A DNA stretch of 64,000 bases. Origin: Luzula sylvatica. Its lineage: Eukaryota > Streptophyta > Magnoliopsida > Poales > Juncaceae. The notes beneath the pieces were generated by a model that was given only the letters and a program-made list of their open reading frames with translations, made no database searches and was not told where the DNA came from. Shown here piece after piece: positions 11,509 through 22,816 of the stretch. The DNA is taken from positions 30,363,314 through 30,427,313 of the forward strand of contig OX326958.1 of NCBI GenBank assembly GCA_946800325.1, read 5' to 3'. Position numbers and translations under genes: made by a program. Position 1 is the first letter of the stretch. The number at the start of each line of letters is the position of its first letter.

Positions 11509-14500
11509 ATGGCCGTGGCTTCTACCTCTTGGTTTCCTCCTTCAGGTACAATACTATATCGTTTTATAGATTTTATTGAACTGAATCGATTGATTTATGA
11601 TTGTTTTTGTCCTGAAAGGATAGATTTATTTTGTTAGTTCCTTTTTCCCCACAAATTTGTGTAAGCATTACTTTGTGCTATGATTCAAGCTGCTGTGTCT
11701 CTTCATTACATGCTTAGACATTCTCGATTATTTTTATATTATTCCCATTTCTAACTTGTCTTTCAAATTGTATTCCTCACAAACAGGATCATTACATGAA
11801 ATTGGTGGAATGCAAAACAACAATTCTTCCATAAATGTAGAATCCACATTACCAACTTTGCATTCTTCAGATTACTACACTATACCATCTCTTGAAGAAT
11901 TATCCAGATCCGAGAAATCAGATCCTGGTTTCTGCAGCCGAGTCCCGAATTTCAAAATCGGTAGATATAACTACGGGCATCTCGAATTCACTGGTTTTAC
12001 TGACATCAGGAGTTTAAATCTGGACGAAATAGTCAAATTCGATTCTAATTCCATTACTGTTTATCGCAACAAGGCTGAAAAACCGCCTCTGGGCCAAGGT
12101 CTCAACAAGCCGGCCGAAGTAACCCTAATTCTTCAATTATCAACTTCTCAGGGTTCAAACTGCAAAAACATAGTTAACATTTTAAAATCCTCCAATGAGA
12201 AACAAGGAGCACAATTTGTTTCATATAACCCTTTCAATTCTGAATGGAAATTTAATGTAGACCATTTTAGCCGGTTCGGTTTAGATGATCTTTCTGATGA
12301 AGAAGAGGCAGAAGAGGAGGAAGAAGATGAAGATGCAGAAATGGATGCTTTTCAAACCCGACCCGTTTCAAACCAACCCGATTCATTATCCCCAAATGGA
12401 TACAGTTCAGATTTATATCATTCTCTACCCGTTAATCTCGGGTTAGATCGTGTTAAAATGCAAGAAAATAGAGTGCTGATGCTATCTAATTTAGATGAAG
12501 AAGAAGACGAAGATGAATTTAGGGTTCCATTTACCCAATTACCCTCGAACCGAAAATATAACCGAAACCCTAATTCCAGCATTGACCGTACCAAACCGGT
12601 ACAAGATTCTACCACTATTTCGAAAGGCAAAGGTCCTGTCGCATTTGGATCCCCTATCCAAAAGTCAACTCAAAAGTCAAAGGAGTTATATCTATATAGC
12701 CCCTCTACTAGCAAATCCCCACAACCCGTACTGGAGTACAATCTTAACGGGTCGGATCTGGACCCGTTAAATGACACGAGCCCATCAAGTAGAATTCTCT
12801 TAACGGGTCAAAAGAAGGGCCCAACCATACACCTCTCGAAAGTGATAGGGTTCAAATTAAATGAAGAAGACTCTCATAGAACCCCAATTTCAAACATTAA
12901 TCTCTCAAACTGTGTAGTAGATGCGGGTTTGTTCATGGGTCGGTCTTTTCGGGTTGGGTGGGGCCCTAATGGGGTTTTAATTCACTCCGGTAACCCGTTA
13001 AGAAACACCAATAAGTCGAGGAATAACGGTTTATCTTCAATCGTGCACATAGAAAGAGTAGATTTGGATAGAATTGCGAGGGATAAAACCGGGAAAGTAA
13101 ATCGCGAACTCGTCGAACGCTGCTTTGAATCTCCATTAGAGTTTCACAAATCCCTCGAACATGAAATCCAAGAAATCGAAACCTCTGATAAAAAAATATT
13201 GAAGCTTTATAAAGTCGTTACTGACGTGACCATGTTAGAGTTTATTTCTAGAAGTTATATCGAAATATTAGGAAAACAAGAGAGCGCTAATGGTATCCAA
13301 AACCATTCTCGTACCAGTTTGGTACATAATGTCTCAGTTTGGGAGCTAATCAGGGCTCTCTTCTTCGCTGGAGAGTCGAAAAATGGTACCAGTGATGACG
13401 AGATGGTTTTAGATACCGGTACGAAATCCAGTACTGACGAACCAGACGAAGAGGCGTTGCCACTGGCCCGTAGAGCAAGTTTCAGTTATTGGTTGCAAGA
13501 GAGCGTGGTGGACCAGGTCCACGAACAAATAAGTTACTTAACTGAGGACGACTATCTAGAACAAATTTTGTTATTGTTAACTGGCCGCCAGCTGGACAAG
13601 GCCGCTGAGCTGGCAGTCTCGAGAGGTGATGTAAGACTTGCCATTCTACTCAGCCAGGCTGGTGGGTCTTTTCTGACTCGTGCTGACATGGCACAACAAT
13701 TAGATCTCTGGAGAATCAACGGTCTAGATTTCGATTTCATCGAACCGGACCGGTTAAAGATTTATGAATTATTAGGGGGTAATGTGTTAAATGCGGTTAG
13801 AGATTTATCGATAGATTGGAAACGGTATTTAGGGTTAGTAATGTGGTACCAGTTGGGCCCGGATACACCGGTACAGAATATTGTGACCTCGTACCATCAA
13901 TTATTGCACGAAGGGAAGGTACCGAATCCCGTACCGGCTTACATAGACGAAAATCAATTCAGTACGCAAGATGAAGAGCGCTATGATATTTTATATTATT
14001 TAATGCTTCTCCATGGTAATTACGGTTCTGAAGAGGATTCGAATGAATTAATTAAATTAATGTTTAGCGCATTATCTTCGTGCGACGATCCAATAGACCA
14101 TCACATGATCTGGCACCAAAGATCGATTTTGGAATCGATCGGTACCGTTGGATCTGGAGATCTGAGTGTTTTGGACATGAGCTTTGTGTACCAGTTGTTG
14201 GGACTTGGGTTGGTGCATTGGGGTATTTATGTAATTTTGCACGTTAATCATGTTGATTATGTGCATGAAAAGGTTGTTAAGGAGGTTCTGGTACGGTATG
14301 TTGAGGTTTGGAGTAAGGATGAGAAGCAAAAGAAGTTTATTGAAGAACTTGGCGTACCGAAAGAATGGTTACACGAGGCCTTGGTGCGATTATTATCGTC
14401 ATTATTTTTATGCAAAAAGATTTCGAAAATGATTGGGGGTTAATGGAAATTTTCCCTTATTATTTTCGTCATTTATTTACTACATTGTAATTTTTTCTAA

Positions 14501-15408
14501 TATTTGTGTATTTATTATGCAGGCAATTTATTATGAGTACTATGGAGATAAGACGAAAGCGATAGAGCATTACATAGGGTGTGCCAGCTGGCAGCGGGCC
14601 CACATTATTTTCATGACATCATCAGCCCATTCATTATTCTTATCATGTATGAATTTTCTTTACAAACATTTTTATCAGATTTATTTATTTTTTAAGCAAT
14701 TCTTCAATACCCTCATAAAATGAATCCCTAATTATTAATTGGGATGATATTTTTTTTATTTTTGTAATTTCCAGCTAAGCACTCAGAAGTATGGAGAATC
14801 ACGAGTGCAATTGAAGAGCACAAATCTGAAATTGAAAATTGGGATTTGGGTGCGGGGATTTACATCGATTTTTATGATTTACGGATCTCGATGCAAGAAG
14901 ATAGCACCATGAACGACTCTGTAAAAGTTTACTTTTTTCCCTTTTTTCTTTATAATAGCAATTAATTATTATTTGTCGCCATTTTATAGGATCCTCTCGA
15001 GAAGAAACAAGAAGCTTGCAAGAGCTTTTTTGACCGGTTAAATAAATCGTTAGTTATTTGGGGAACTAAATTGCCTCTGGAAGCAAGGTAAATTAATTTA
15101 ATGATTTTTTTCAAAATAAAACCCTTACTCTCTCATATTGATCGAAATATATTTGCATATTATTTATATGTCATTATAGTTACGTTTCTATAAATCTCAT
15201 TTTTGACAGGGTGGTGTATGCAAAGATGGCAGAGGAACTGAACGGCATTCTGAAAGCGACACCTTGCGAGGGGTCCGCACCTGAGGTACCGATGAATTGT
15301 TTCGGTACGATATTGAGTGCACCATTGCCCGAAGATAACCGTTCGTACCACTTACAAGAAGCTCTTTCTGTTTTTACTTACCTTATCACTAACGAGTCGG
15401 ACCCTTAA
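11509..15408 (+). CDS. NUP96: Nuclear pore complex protein NUP96 (MOS3/SAR3 type)
   Basis: A scaffold nucleoporin of the Nup107-160 (Y) complex, needed for mRNA export; Arabidopsis MOS3/SAR3 is known from immunity and auxin screens. Six exons: 11509-11545, 11787-14383, 14523-14646, 14775-14920, 14990-15087, 15210-15408, giving 1066 aa, close to the family length. The N-terminal peptidase-S59 (Nup98-type autoproteolytic) domain covers roughly residues 40-180, with GQGLNKPAEVTL and the cleavage-site motif HFS at about H172-F173-S174. An acidic Glu/Asp tract follows, then a low-complexity linker and the helical Nup96 domain (AELAVSRGDVRLAILLSQAG). The tiny first exon encodes MAVASTSWFPPS. The gene appears intact. 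The exon 2 donor at 14384 was chosen because it joins HEAL to AIYYEYYG; reading through would hit a stop 60 nt later. Confidence 0.93.
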
Positions 15409-17076
15409 CACTGGTACGCACTGTTCGGTATTTTGGGGATCCACGAAGATAAAATATATTCATTTGTGACGGTTGCATTTTTTTTAAATTTTGTAATATT
15501 TGAACCTTTTTTTTTTTTTTTTTCTGTATAACAAATTAGATTTACATGTTTATGTTTCAAGTCTTCAACAATAATAAGAGTTTGAGGGACTAGGAAGAGA
15601 AAATATGCATGGGGCTTAAATGCAAAATTCTAGATGCACCCCTCCTTTCCTCTCTGAAATTGGTCCCAATACAATGAACCAACACGAAACATTATTGATA
15701 GTGGAAAGAGAATAATGAAACATTCACAGTAAGGAGGAATTATTATTCTTGAAATAAGGGTAATTAATGATGAATGTTATGCCAAAATGGTGAAATATCA
15801 TGTGCTTTTGTTAAATGAAATGTAAGAATCATGATTTAAATTAATACCTAATTTTAGTATATTCTTTGATATATTCTTTACGCTTTGTTAAGTCGGTCGA
15901 AGTCCATTAATTTAATTGAATAAACACTTGACCAAATGCTTGATTAATGATTTATTGGGTCCATAATTCGTTTTCTTATAACCTCTGTCTTGGTCATCTC
16001 TTTCTCCCCAAGTTATTGGCATTTTCCAAAGTTTACTTCCACGGATAAAATATTAATTTGAGAACAAACTATATTTTCAATATTATCATTAAAAGAATTA
16101 GCATGTATTATATCTCCGAAAAGTAGGCTCTCGAAATGTGATAATGGCCCTTCCACAAAGCAAAGCAATGTGCACTAGAAAACTTGGTCCTCATGAAAAC
16201 CACCGACTCCCCTTGACTCACCTAGGGATCCTGAGTTCTATTGCCCCAATTACTTTGTGTCCATATATGTTGCTAGCCAACAAAACATTTAGGGCTGTTG
16301 TGGTGTGCCCTATTTAGTTTAGTTTAATTCAACGTTTTAAATTTTGATATATCGGTTCATAACGTTCGGACTGTAATTTACATGTGACCACCGCTATTGC
16401 GAATTATAACGGTGATATAACGTCGTTATTTAGTAAATTGCGATATTGTGTTTGAGAAATATTTATCGCTATTTGTGCTATAACGCTGCTATTGTGGTGA
16501 TATTTAAATCATTGATTTAATTTAATCTCAAATTTGAATAAATAAAATGTAGTTATTGTTTTTTTTTTATAAACTATATCTGAAAACAAATAATTTATCA
16601 GTTAACATGTCAAGAAAATGAGAATGAATTTGGGGGACATGGTATCATCATTTCTCTTTGTTTTTTATTTGAATTTATGTTTCATGAGTTTTTACAAAAA
16701 AATATTCACAATAAAACATTATTTTTTTTTGTAAATACTTTGGTCAAATTAGCAAGTAAACATTTTTATCTTCTTTTGATTTTGATACACATAATATCAA
16801 ACATTGGCTACTACAAATATTCGCCACATGAGATCATCGTCTTCATATGAATACCTTCCGAGAAAACCATTTACCCCCGCTAAGAAAACCATCAAAACAT
16901 ATAATAAGATGAAAAAGAAATTCAGTAGAAATCGCTAGATGTAAAATAATCTGTCAGCCTTATCCAATTATCTCTATCACCGACCTGTCAAACATATATA
17001 AATACCGCCCAAATTGATTAGTCATCTTCATCATTCAATCAATCAATTGCTCTTAATCACAACACAAAACACAAAA
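15409..17076. other. Intergenic region
   Basis: The first ~150 bp are a likely 3' UTR with a long T run (15509-15522). From about 16340 to 16510 there are GCTATT, CGATAT and ATAACGG words typical of decayed plant transposons, without definable ends. The last ~90 bp contain the promoter and leader of the small gene at 17077. No other gene is visible. Confidence 0.45.
16992..17000 (+). promoter_or_regulatory. TATA box of the small gene at 17077
   Basis: The sequence ATATATAAATA is a good plant TATA box about 80 bp upstream of the ATG at 17077. It predicts a short leader of roughly 50 nt containing AC-rich sequence. This supports the 17077 start over the upstream in-frame ATG at 17014, which would lie at or just before the transcription start. 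Confidence 0.6.
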
Positions 17077-17298
17077 ATGGCCGACATAGCTCTTCTTGTG
17101 GTGGAAGAATTTGAGAAGAGAAAGGACGGTGCAAAAGAGATGGGGCAATTTAATTCTTGGGTTTTAAGCAAGGTTTCGGATGCTGGGAAATTGGTGAGAG
17201 AAGATTTCGATTTGATGAAAGAGATCGCCATTAAAGAACTGGAGAAGCCGAAGAGCTCGTTTGGTCTAGCTGCGTTCGATGGACTTTTCTCTGCTTGA
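17077..17298 (+). CDS. Small hypothetical protein, 73 aa
   Basis: A single-exon ORF starts MADIALLVVEEFEKRKDG and ends AAFDGLFSA. The ATG context is favourable (A at -3, G at +4) and a TATA box lies ~80 bp upstream. An in-frame ATG at 17014 would add 21 residues, but falls too close to the TATA box. The protein is charged and probably helical (Glu/Lys/Asp-rich), with no signal peptide, membrane segment or cysteine pattern. I do not recognise the family. The tidy promoter, clean codon use and AATATTTTTAA-rich 3' end make it a plausible real gene rather than a chance ORF. Confidence 0.6.
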   Translation: MADIALLVVEEFEKRKDGAKEMGQFNSWVLSKVSDAGKLVREDFDLMKEIAIKELEKPKSSFGLAAFDGLFSA

Positions 17299-18511
17299 TT
17301 AATTTCATTTTCAGTGTTTTATTACAAGCTTGTAATGTACAGTTATGATAATATTTTTAATATATTTTATATTTCCGTTTAATTTTATTTATCACAAAGC
17401 TGTAAATTTGACTTTCATGGTTTAAAAGAAAAGTTTTCTGATATATAAACTTCATCCTAATTTTTCATTTTATTTTTCATCCATTTTCAATAGAGGAAGG
17501 ACGAAATTATTCTCGCCGTCAATCTTTTGCTTCTGAATTGTCTATTTAAATATTTTTAAAAGACCATTTTTATATAAATTTTAGTTTTAATAAAAAATAT
17601 TTTTTTATTAGACGAATACATAACTTTAATGTGTAGTATATATACGTATATTTTAAAGTACAACATACATTTTAGTTATATTTAATATTTAATATTGAAA
17701 TATGTATTTTTATGTTTAAGATATATATTTTGGGTTAAAGAATTCTCTGATTTTTTTTCAATATTTAGAAGGATCCCTTATATTCCACAAAATATCTCAC
17801 GACCATATTTTTTTTCAAATAAAAACTTAGACTAGAATACTCTTTATTTTATAATATTTAATTTTACTAAATTATATTTAGTAACTTTTTATTATTTGAA
17901 AAATTTCACAAATATTTAATAATAAAAAATTATATATTAGTTTATATAATTATATATCGGTTCATATATTTATAAAATCATATATCATTTGACATATAAT
18001 TTATTTTATTAATAATAAATAATAAAAATATAATTAATAACAAATTATTTTATATGAATAATATATTAGATCATATATTTATATATTTAGAATATGTTCG
18101 AACATATAGCTTAACCTAATCAACTACATATAATTTCAACGTTGTTAAAATATATAATTAATATTCATTTACATAATAATTAATTATTATATCAGTCAAT
18201 ATACAAAATAAAAATATTCAGAAATTATTTATGAAAAATGAATGTACATTAAAACAGATAAAAAGTTATTTATTTGTCGAGATATTTTTTAAGTGCTGAA
18301 TTTTTTTGTATAGTTGTTTATTTTTTTATTATTTGATATTAATTTTATAAAAAAATATATAATAAATAAAATATTAAAAATAAATGAATATTATATATAA
18401 TTATTCTTCAATAGATAGTATATTTTTAACATATACCATACCTCAAAATGCTATTTTTGCGACCTTTCTAATATATATTTTTTTATCTGGTAAAAGATAA
18501 TAATAATGATA
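17299..18511. other. AT-rich intergenic region
   Basis: Very AT-rich sequence with long TATA/AATAAT stretches and no gene, terminal repeats or tandem structure that I can support. It ends in a TAATAATGATA simple repeat into which the next transposon is inserted. Confidence 0.5.
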
Positions 18512-19243
18512 AGAGAAAAGTTCGAATTTGGCCCCTCTAGGTTTTGGTCCGTCGAATTTTATTTCGGTTCATTTTAACATCCTTAACTTTTTAATTAATT
18601 TGAAATTTTCCTTCCATTCGTTAAATAATGATTTGATAGTTAAATTAATTACATGACTTTCAAATAATTCTTCGATAACATCAAATAATTTGATGACATG
18701 ACATAATTTGATAACATGACATAGAAAATGAAAAAAATCTAAGAGGTAATTTAGAATATCTCTTAAAAATAAAAAATATCAAATTTGTCTCTCAAAACAT
18801 GTAAATATAATATTTATCCCTGAAAATTTATGTTCGTTTCAAATTGATGTAAAATTCATAAAATGGTTACATAGAAAATTCATAAAATAAATTTTTTATC
18901 CCTACAAATCGTGAACCCACTAACCCAGGAACCCACTTACCCCTCTAAACAAAGCAATAACAAACCTCGTCATGTTTTTTGTGTATTTTTTTTTGTGTAT
19001 TTTGTCTTATTTATTTGTTTCTGCGTTTATTTTTAGATGAGAAGGAAAAACTCCGAAGTCATTAGTTAAAGATTATTTCAAAGAATACCAAATAAGCTAA
19101 CATGTATTATTTTAAGAAAGTTTTAGATATATAGTTTCCATCTCATCGGATTATTTGACAACCAAATAATTAATTTAATTGTTAAGTCATTAGTTAACGG
19201 ATGGAAAGAAAATTTCAAACTAAATGAAAAGTTAAGGAGATTA

Positions 19244-20823
19244 TGTTGGTTCAAATTTTCCAGGGTTTAATTATCTCAAAATAATGTCGATATCACAAAT
19301 CTATATGTGGGAGTGACATTTATAGAAATAGAATACGTAACCCACAAAAGGATCAAAAGAAGAATCAAGATGTCGGAAGTCAAGACGGTGAAGAAACGAT
19401 GGCACGAAAACGCATGATCAAGTGAAGACATCAAGACATCGAATATTCCGCAAGTTGGGGTATCACATAAATCACCAAAACAACTTATATGTATCCCTAA
19501 ATTTGTTTATGTATTATTAAGCTCAAAATTAGTCAAAGAAATATATTCGAAATCCATTAAAATGATGAAATAACAAAACAGATTTTCAGAAGCATGTCGG
19601 TTATAACGGACCTCAGGTCAGTTATAACGGACATACATAAATATGGTTAAAAAGAGCATGTCAGTTATAACGGAACTCAGGTCAGTTATAACGGACTTAT
19701 AGTAACCGTGTTAATAAGAGCATGTCTGTTATAACGGACCTCATGTCAGTTATAACGGAGTATGTCAGTTATAACGGACCTACACTCGGTTATAACGGAC
19801 TTGTGAACTCACTTCAGAATAACCAATCATCTGTTGTAACGGAATCACCAATCCGTTGTAACGGACATATACTAACCATTATAACGGAAGAGTCTCAGTT
19901 ATAACGGAACCATAGAATAAATCTGAAGTGAAGTCACAGTAAGATGTCGGTTATAACGGACCTAAACTTAGTTGTAACGGAGTATGTCGGTTATAACGGA
20001 CCTAAACTCAGTTATAACGGACTATAGAATAAATCTGATCACAGTACGATGTCGGTTATAACGGACTTAAACTCCGTTGTAACGGAGTAGGTCGGTTATA
20101 ACGGACCTAAACTCAGTTATAACGGATTATGGAATTTTCGAATATATTGCCTGTAACGGCTAGTTTGACTTTGAGTTCGTTGTAACGGACCTCAGGTCAG
20201 TTATAACGGACTATGCAGAAAAAGCATGTTAAGGAAAGGGTCTATGTGTTCTATAAATAGAATTATTCCCTCATTCTCTCTCATCATCTCAACTAATATA
20301 TTTTCCCAATCAAAAGAGAGAATCCTAGCTTTAAAATCTTGAGCTTAATCATCCAAACATTCTTAGAGATTATTAGATCCAATTTCGAATCCACTACTAA
20401 ACGATTCCCAACTTGCGTGACCGATCACGACTAGTTCGTTAGTAGTAAATTGTAATAGGCTAGTTACTAATTGTAAAGCCCGCAATTGATCGATAAATTC
20501 GTGTAAATCGATCAAGGCAAACCTTGTAATTGTTTGAGTTGGGTATTCAATCGAAATCCGAAAAGGCGCAAGGGAACCCCGTAGACGTAGGTACTTGCAA
20601 TCAATCGAGTCGGTCGATTGAGCAAGTAGCCGGTGAGTTAAAGCTACAAAGCAACCACCTACCGAACTCCGTAAACAAATATCGCGTGTTATTTGTTTCG
20701 GTATTGTATTTCTTTCTCTAATTTATTTACGCTTCCGCACAAAATTGTAATTGTATCCATTACCGCGAAAATTAGACCGTAGGACTTCCTATTCACCCCC
20801 CTCTAGGTCTAAATTAAACAACA
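19244..20823 (+). mobile_element. Solo LTR with 5-bp target duplication (copia-like)
   Basis: The element starts TGTTGGTTCAAA and ends AAATTAAACAACA, with TGTTG/CAACA inverted ends. It is flanked by GATTA on both sides (19239-19243 and 20824-20828). There is no internal retrotransposon sequence, so it is a solo LTR. The left part holds a dense TATAACGGAC repeat array. CTATAAATAG near 20251 is a good TATA box. The rest resembles an R-U5 region ending in CCTATTCACCCCCCTCTAGG, a common tail of plant copia LTRs. The plus orientation is inferred from the TATA box. Confidence 0.88.
19600..20215 (+). repeat. Array of about 23 TAACGGAC repeats in the LTR U3 region
   Basis: By eye I count about 23 copies of (A/G)GTTATAACGGA(C/A/G), almost all on the plus strand, often in pairs about 20 bp apart (GTCGGTTATAACGGACCT...CAGTTATAACGGA). 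A minority read GTTGTAACGG. The array lies directly upstream of the LTR TATA box. The core AACGG is the core of the MSA element bound by MYB3R factors, and GTTA is a general MYB-like core. Confidence 0.85.
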
Positions 20824-20903
20824 GATTAAATGAACCGAAATAAAGTTGGAGGAGCTAAGTGATCCAAGCAAAAAGTTGAGGGGACAATATCAGACTTTTC
20901 TCT

Positions 20904-21277
20904 AATAATAATAATAATAATAATAATAAGTAGTTTGCTAGTATAGCTCAAACTGACAATTAAATCATTGAAATGTATACCTAAACACACTCCCTCGATA
21001 TATGAAAATATGATAAGTGATATATTTTTATTTTGAGAGAATATTCTCCTTTTTATTATAAAAAGTTGTATATCTCACTAGAATGAAAAATGTAATAAAA
21101 ATAATTGCTGCAAATTTTGTGGGACTTGATCTTAAAAAGTCTACCACAACTAATAATCAAATATAAGAAATTAAGTGATATGATTTCTTTCTACATTTTT
21201 ATTATAAGAAATTTTTCTAAACACCCAACATCCCAATAGGCTCTGACACCAAGCACGAAGTACTCTTGGTTTTGAAC
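20904..21277. other. Intergenic region with AAT microsatellite
   Basis: Starts with (AAT)n at 20904-20931 and continues as AT-rich sequence without recognisable genes or element borders. Confidence 0.45.
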
Positions 21278-21922
21278 TTTTTTGACATATAGCATTATCA
21301 AAAACCCCAATTTGTAAGAATAGCTAGTAAGTTTTGTAATTTGCCAATATAATTCTTTTGTCTGGCGAAAAAGATTAGAGATTGATTTTGGGAGTTAAAA
21401 GGGGTTAATTGTCATCAAACAACGTGAATGATTACAAATCCTGAATTTGATTTCTTTCGTCAGATCTTCTGACGAAAGTAGGCATGCATGCTTCTGTCAG
21501 TGTGGTTAGTGTGGTTTAGTACGTGGGGGGTATCAAATCCTGGATTTGGCACCCCCAACTTACTAAACCAAATTAACCCACATCTTACCAATGGCCCATA
21601 GCCTAGTAGTGAAGTGTTTAACACAAGATGTCATAGGTCTTGGGTTCGAGTCCCGTTGATATTATTGATAAAAAATTGAACTAAATATATTCACGATTCG
21701 TGGATTATGTTTCCTTAAAAAAAAAAATAATAATAACCCACCACTTAACAACCAAAGTCAATCTCTAATCTCTTTTGCCAGGCACCCTGACCAAAGTATA
21801 TTCTCTTTCGCCAGATCTTCTGATCCCAACACACTTTAGACTAGATTTACAAATTACAAATTGCAGAACCTGCTAACTATTCTTACAAATTGGACTTTTG
21901 ATAATGTCATATGTCAAAAAAA
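21278..21922. mobile_element. TIR DNA transposon (non-autonomous) with a SINE inside
   Basis: The left arm TTTTTTGACATATAGCATTA (21278 on), with TTTGTAAGAATAGCTAG further in, is an inverted copy of the right arm ending TAATGTCATATGTCAAAAAA (about 21922), with CTAACTATTCTTACAAATTG further in. A second inner pair, AGATTAGAGATTGA and TCAATCTCTAATCT, is also inverted. Arms are about 130 bp at roughly 80% identity by eye. I could not find a convincing target duplication. A SINE was later inserted in the centre. Confidence 0.6.
21592..21734 (+). mobile_element. tRNA-derived SINE
   Basis: The body begins GGCCCATAGCCTAGTAGTG (box-A-like TAGCCTAGTAGTG). A near-perfect pol III box B, GGTTCGAGTCC, follows at about 21652, and the element ends in an A-rich tail near 21718-21734. 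Imperfect direct repeats flank it (AACCCACATCTTAC on the left, AACCCACCACTTAAC on the right), consistent with a target duplication. A diverged copy lies at 34026-34167. It is not a functional tRNA gene, because no cloverleaf can be folded beyond the box region. Confidence 0.75.
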
Positions 21923-22796
21923 TTCCCTCATTTACTCTCCGACGCCAACACACTTTAGCCTTTTAATTAGTTCACTCTAAAAATTCCCTCATTTATGATG
22001 TTTTGATTATAAAAAAGAAATTGGATTAAAGGATAATTTTCTTTGAAGATTATATTTAGACTTTATCAATGTTTCATGTTGCGATGTAGCGATCCGTATC
22101 GATCTGGGTGCGATTTATTAGTGATTTTCGCTATTACGCTCTATCGTTTCTTCTTCCGAAAAAAAGTTTTGGTATTTCAATCTTATATTGTGAGCCGAGC
22201 TGGTCCCGTCATTTTGTGTGCCCTAGCTCGAGTTTGTACCCGCTACTCAAATTATCAAAGAAACACCACATCATAAAAGTAAAATAAAAAAATATCAACA
22301 AAACAATTTAACGTGCTATTATTTTCATAAAAAAATTCAAAATATCATCTAATCGAAATTGTTTTTCATTATAATTTTCTTCTGAAAACTATCAAACGCG
22401 CTGTGGACAATGAAAAAAGAAAGATCTTTTTGATGATAGATAAAAAACTATCTAATAATGATTGGACAATATGCAAACTTTTATATTAAATATTTGATAT
22501 TTCAAGATTTACAAAAATATTTATAGTTGTATTATAATAATTATTTTATTAAGTAAGATTGATAATACAAATACAAATAAACTATAAAAAAATCCTTATA
22601 ACTGCAAATATATAAAAAAAAATAGCGAGTGGAGTCTTGAACTCGTAACCTATGGAGTTATAATCTAGTTTGTTACCAATCATACTACGTCGTATTTATG
22701 ATTTTAGTCAAAATGTAAAATACATACTCAATACTCAATTCTATAATGGTCCTCAAACCAAATGATACACTGGCCCATGGACTTGCTGGCTATTCA
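21923..22796. other. Intergenic region
   Basis: A 17-bp direct repeat (AAAAATTCCCTCATTTA) occurs near 21918 and again near 21976. Around 22070-22150 are GCGATGTAGCGATCC and GCTATTACGCTCTATC words typical of decayed transposons. Near 22625-22660 is a tRNA/SINE-like reverse box B (GAGTCTTGAACTCGTAACC). No gene is supported. Confidence 0.4.
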
Positions 22797-22816
22797 ATGA
22801 ATTGCGTTATTAACTT

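Larger units (their letters stand above)
18512..20903. mobile_element. TIR DNA transposon (non-autonomous), split by a solo LTR
   Basis: The left arm starts AGAGAAAAGTTCGAATTTGG at 18512 and the right arm ends with CTTTTCTCT at 20903. Over about 90 bp the arms are recognisably inverted copies, sharing AGAGAAAAGT, GTCCCCTC/GGCCCCTC, TTTATTTCGGTTCATTT and AGTTAAGGA. It is inserted in an AAT-type simple repeat, so the target duplication cannot be resolved. No transposase is visible. The right arm is broken at 19243/20824 by a 1.58-kb LTR; removing the LTR restores the inverted repeat, which proves the order of insertion. Confidence 0.7.

Noticed and set aside
19722..19904. 60-codon frame inside the solo LTR
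   Set aside because: It is a translation of the TAACGG repeats.
19600..20215. CRISPR-like direct repeats
   Set aside because: The repeats are short and degenerate, with irregular spacers inside a plant LTR, and this is a nuclear eukaryotic sequence.
21592..21680. tRNA gene
   Set aside because: Box A and box B are present but there is no foldable cloverleaf. The A-rich tail, flanking repeats and second copy show a SINE.
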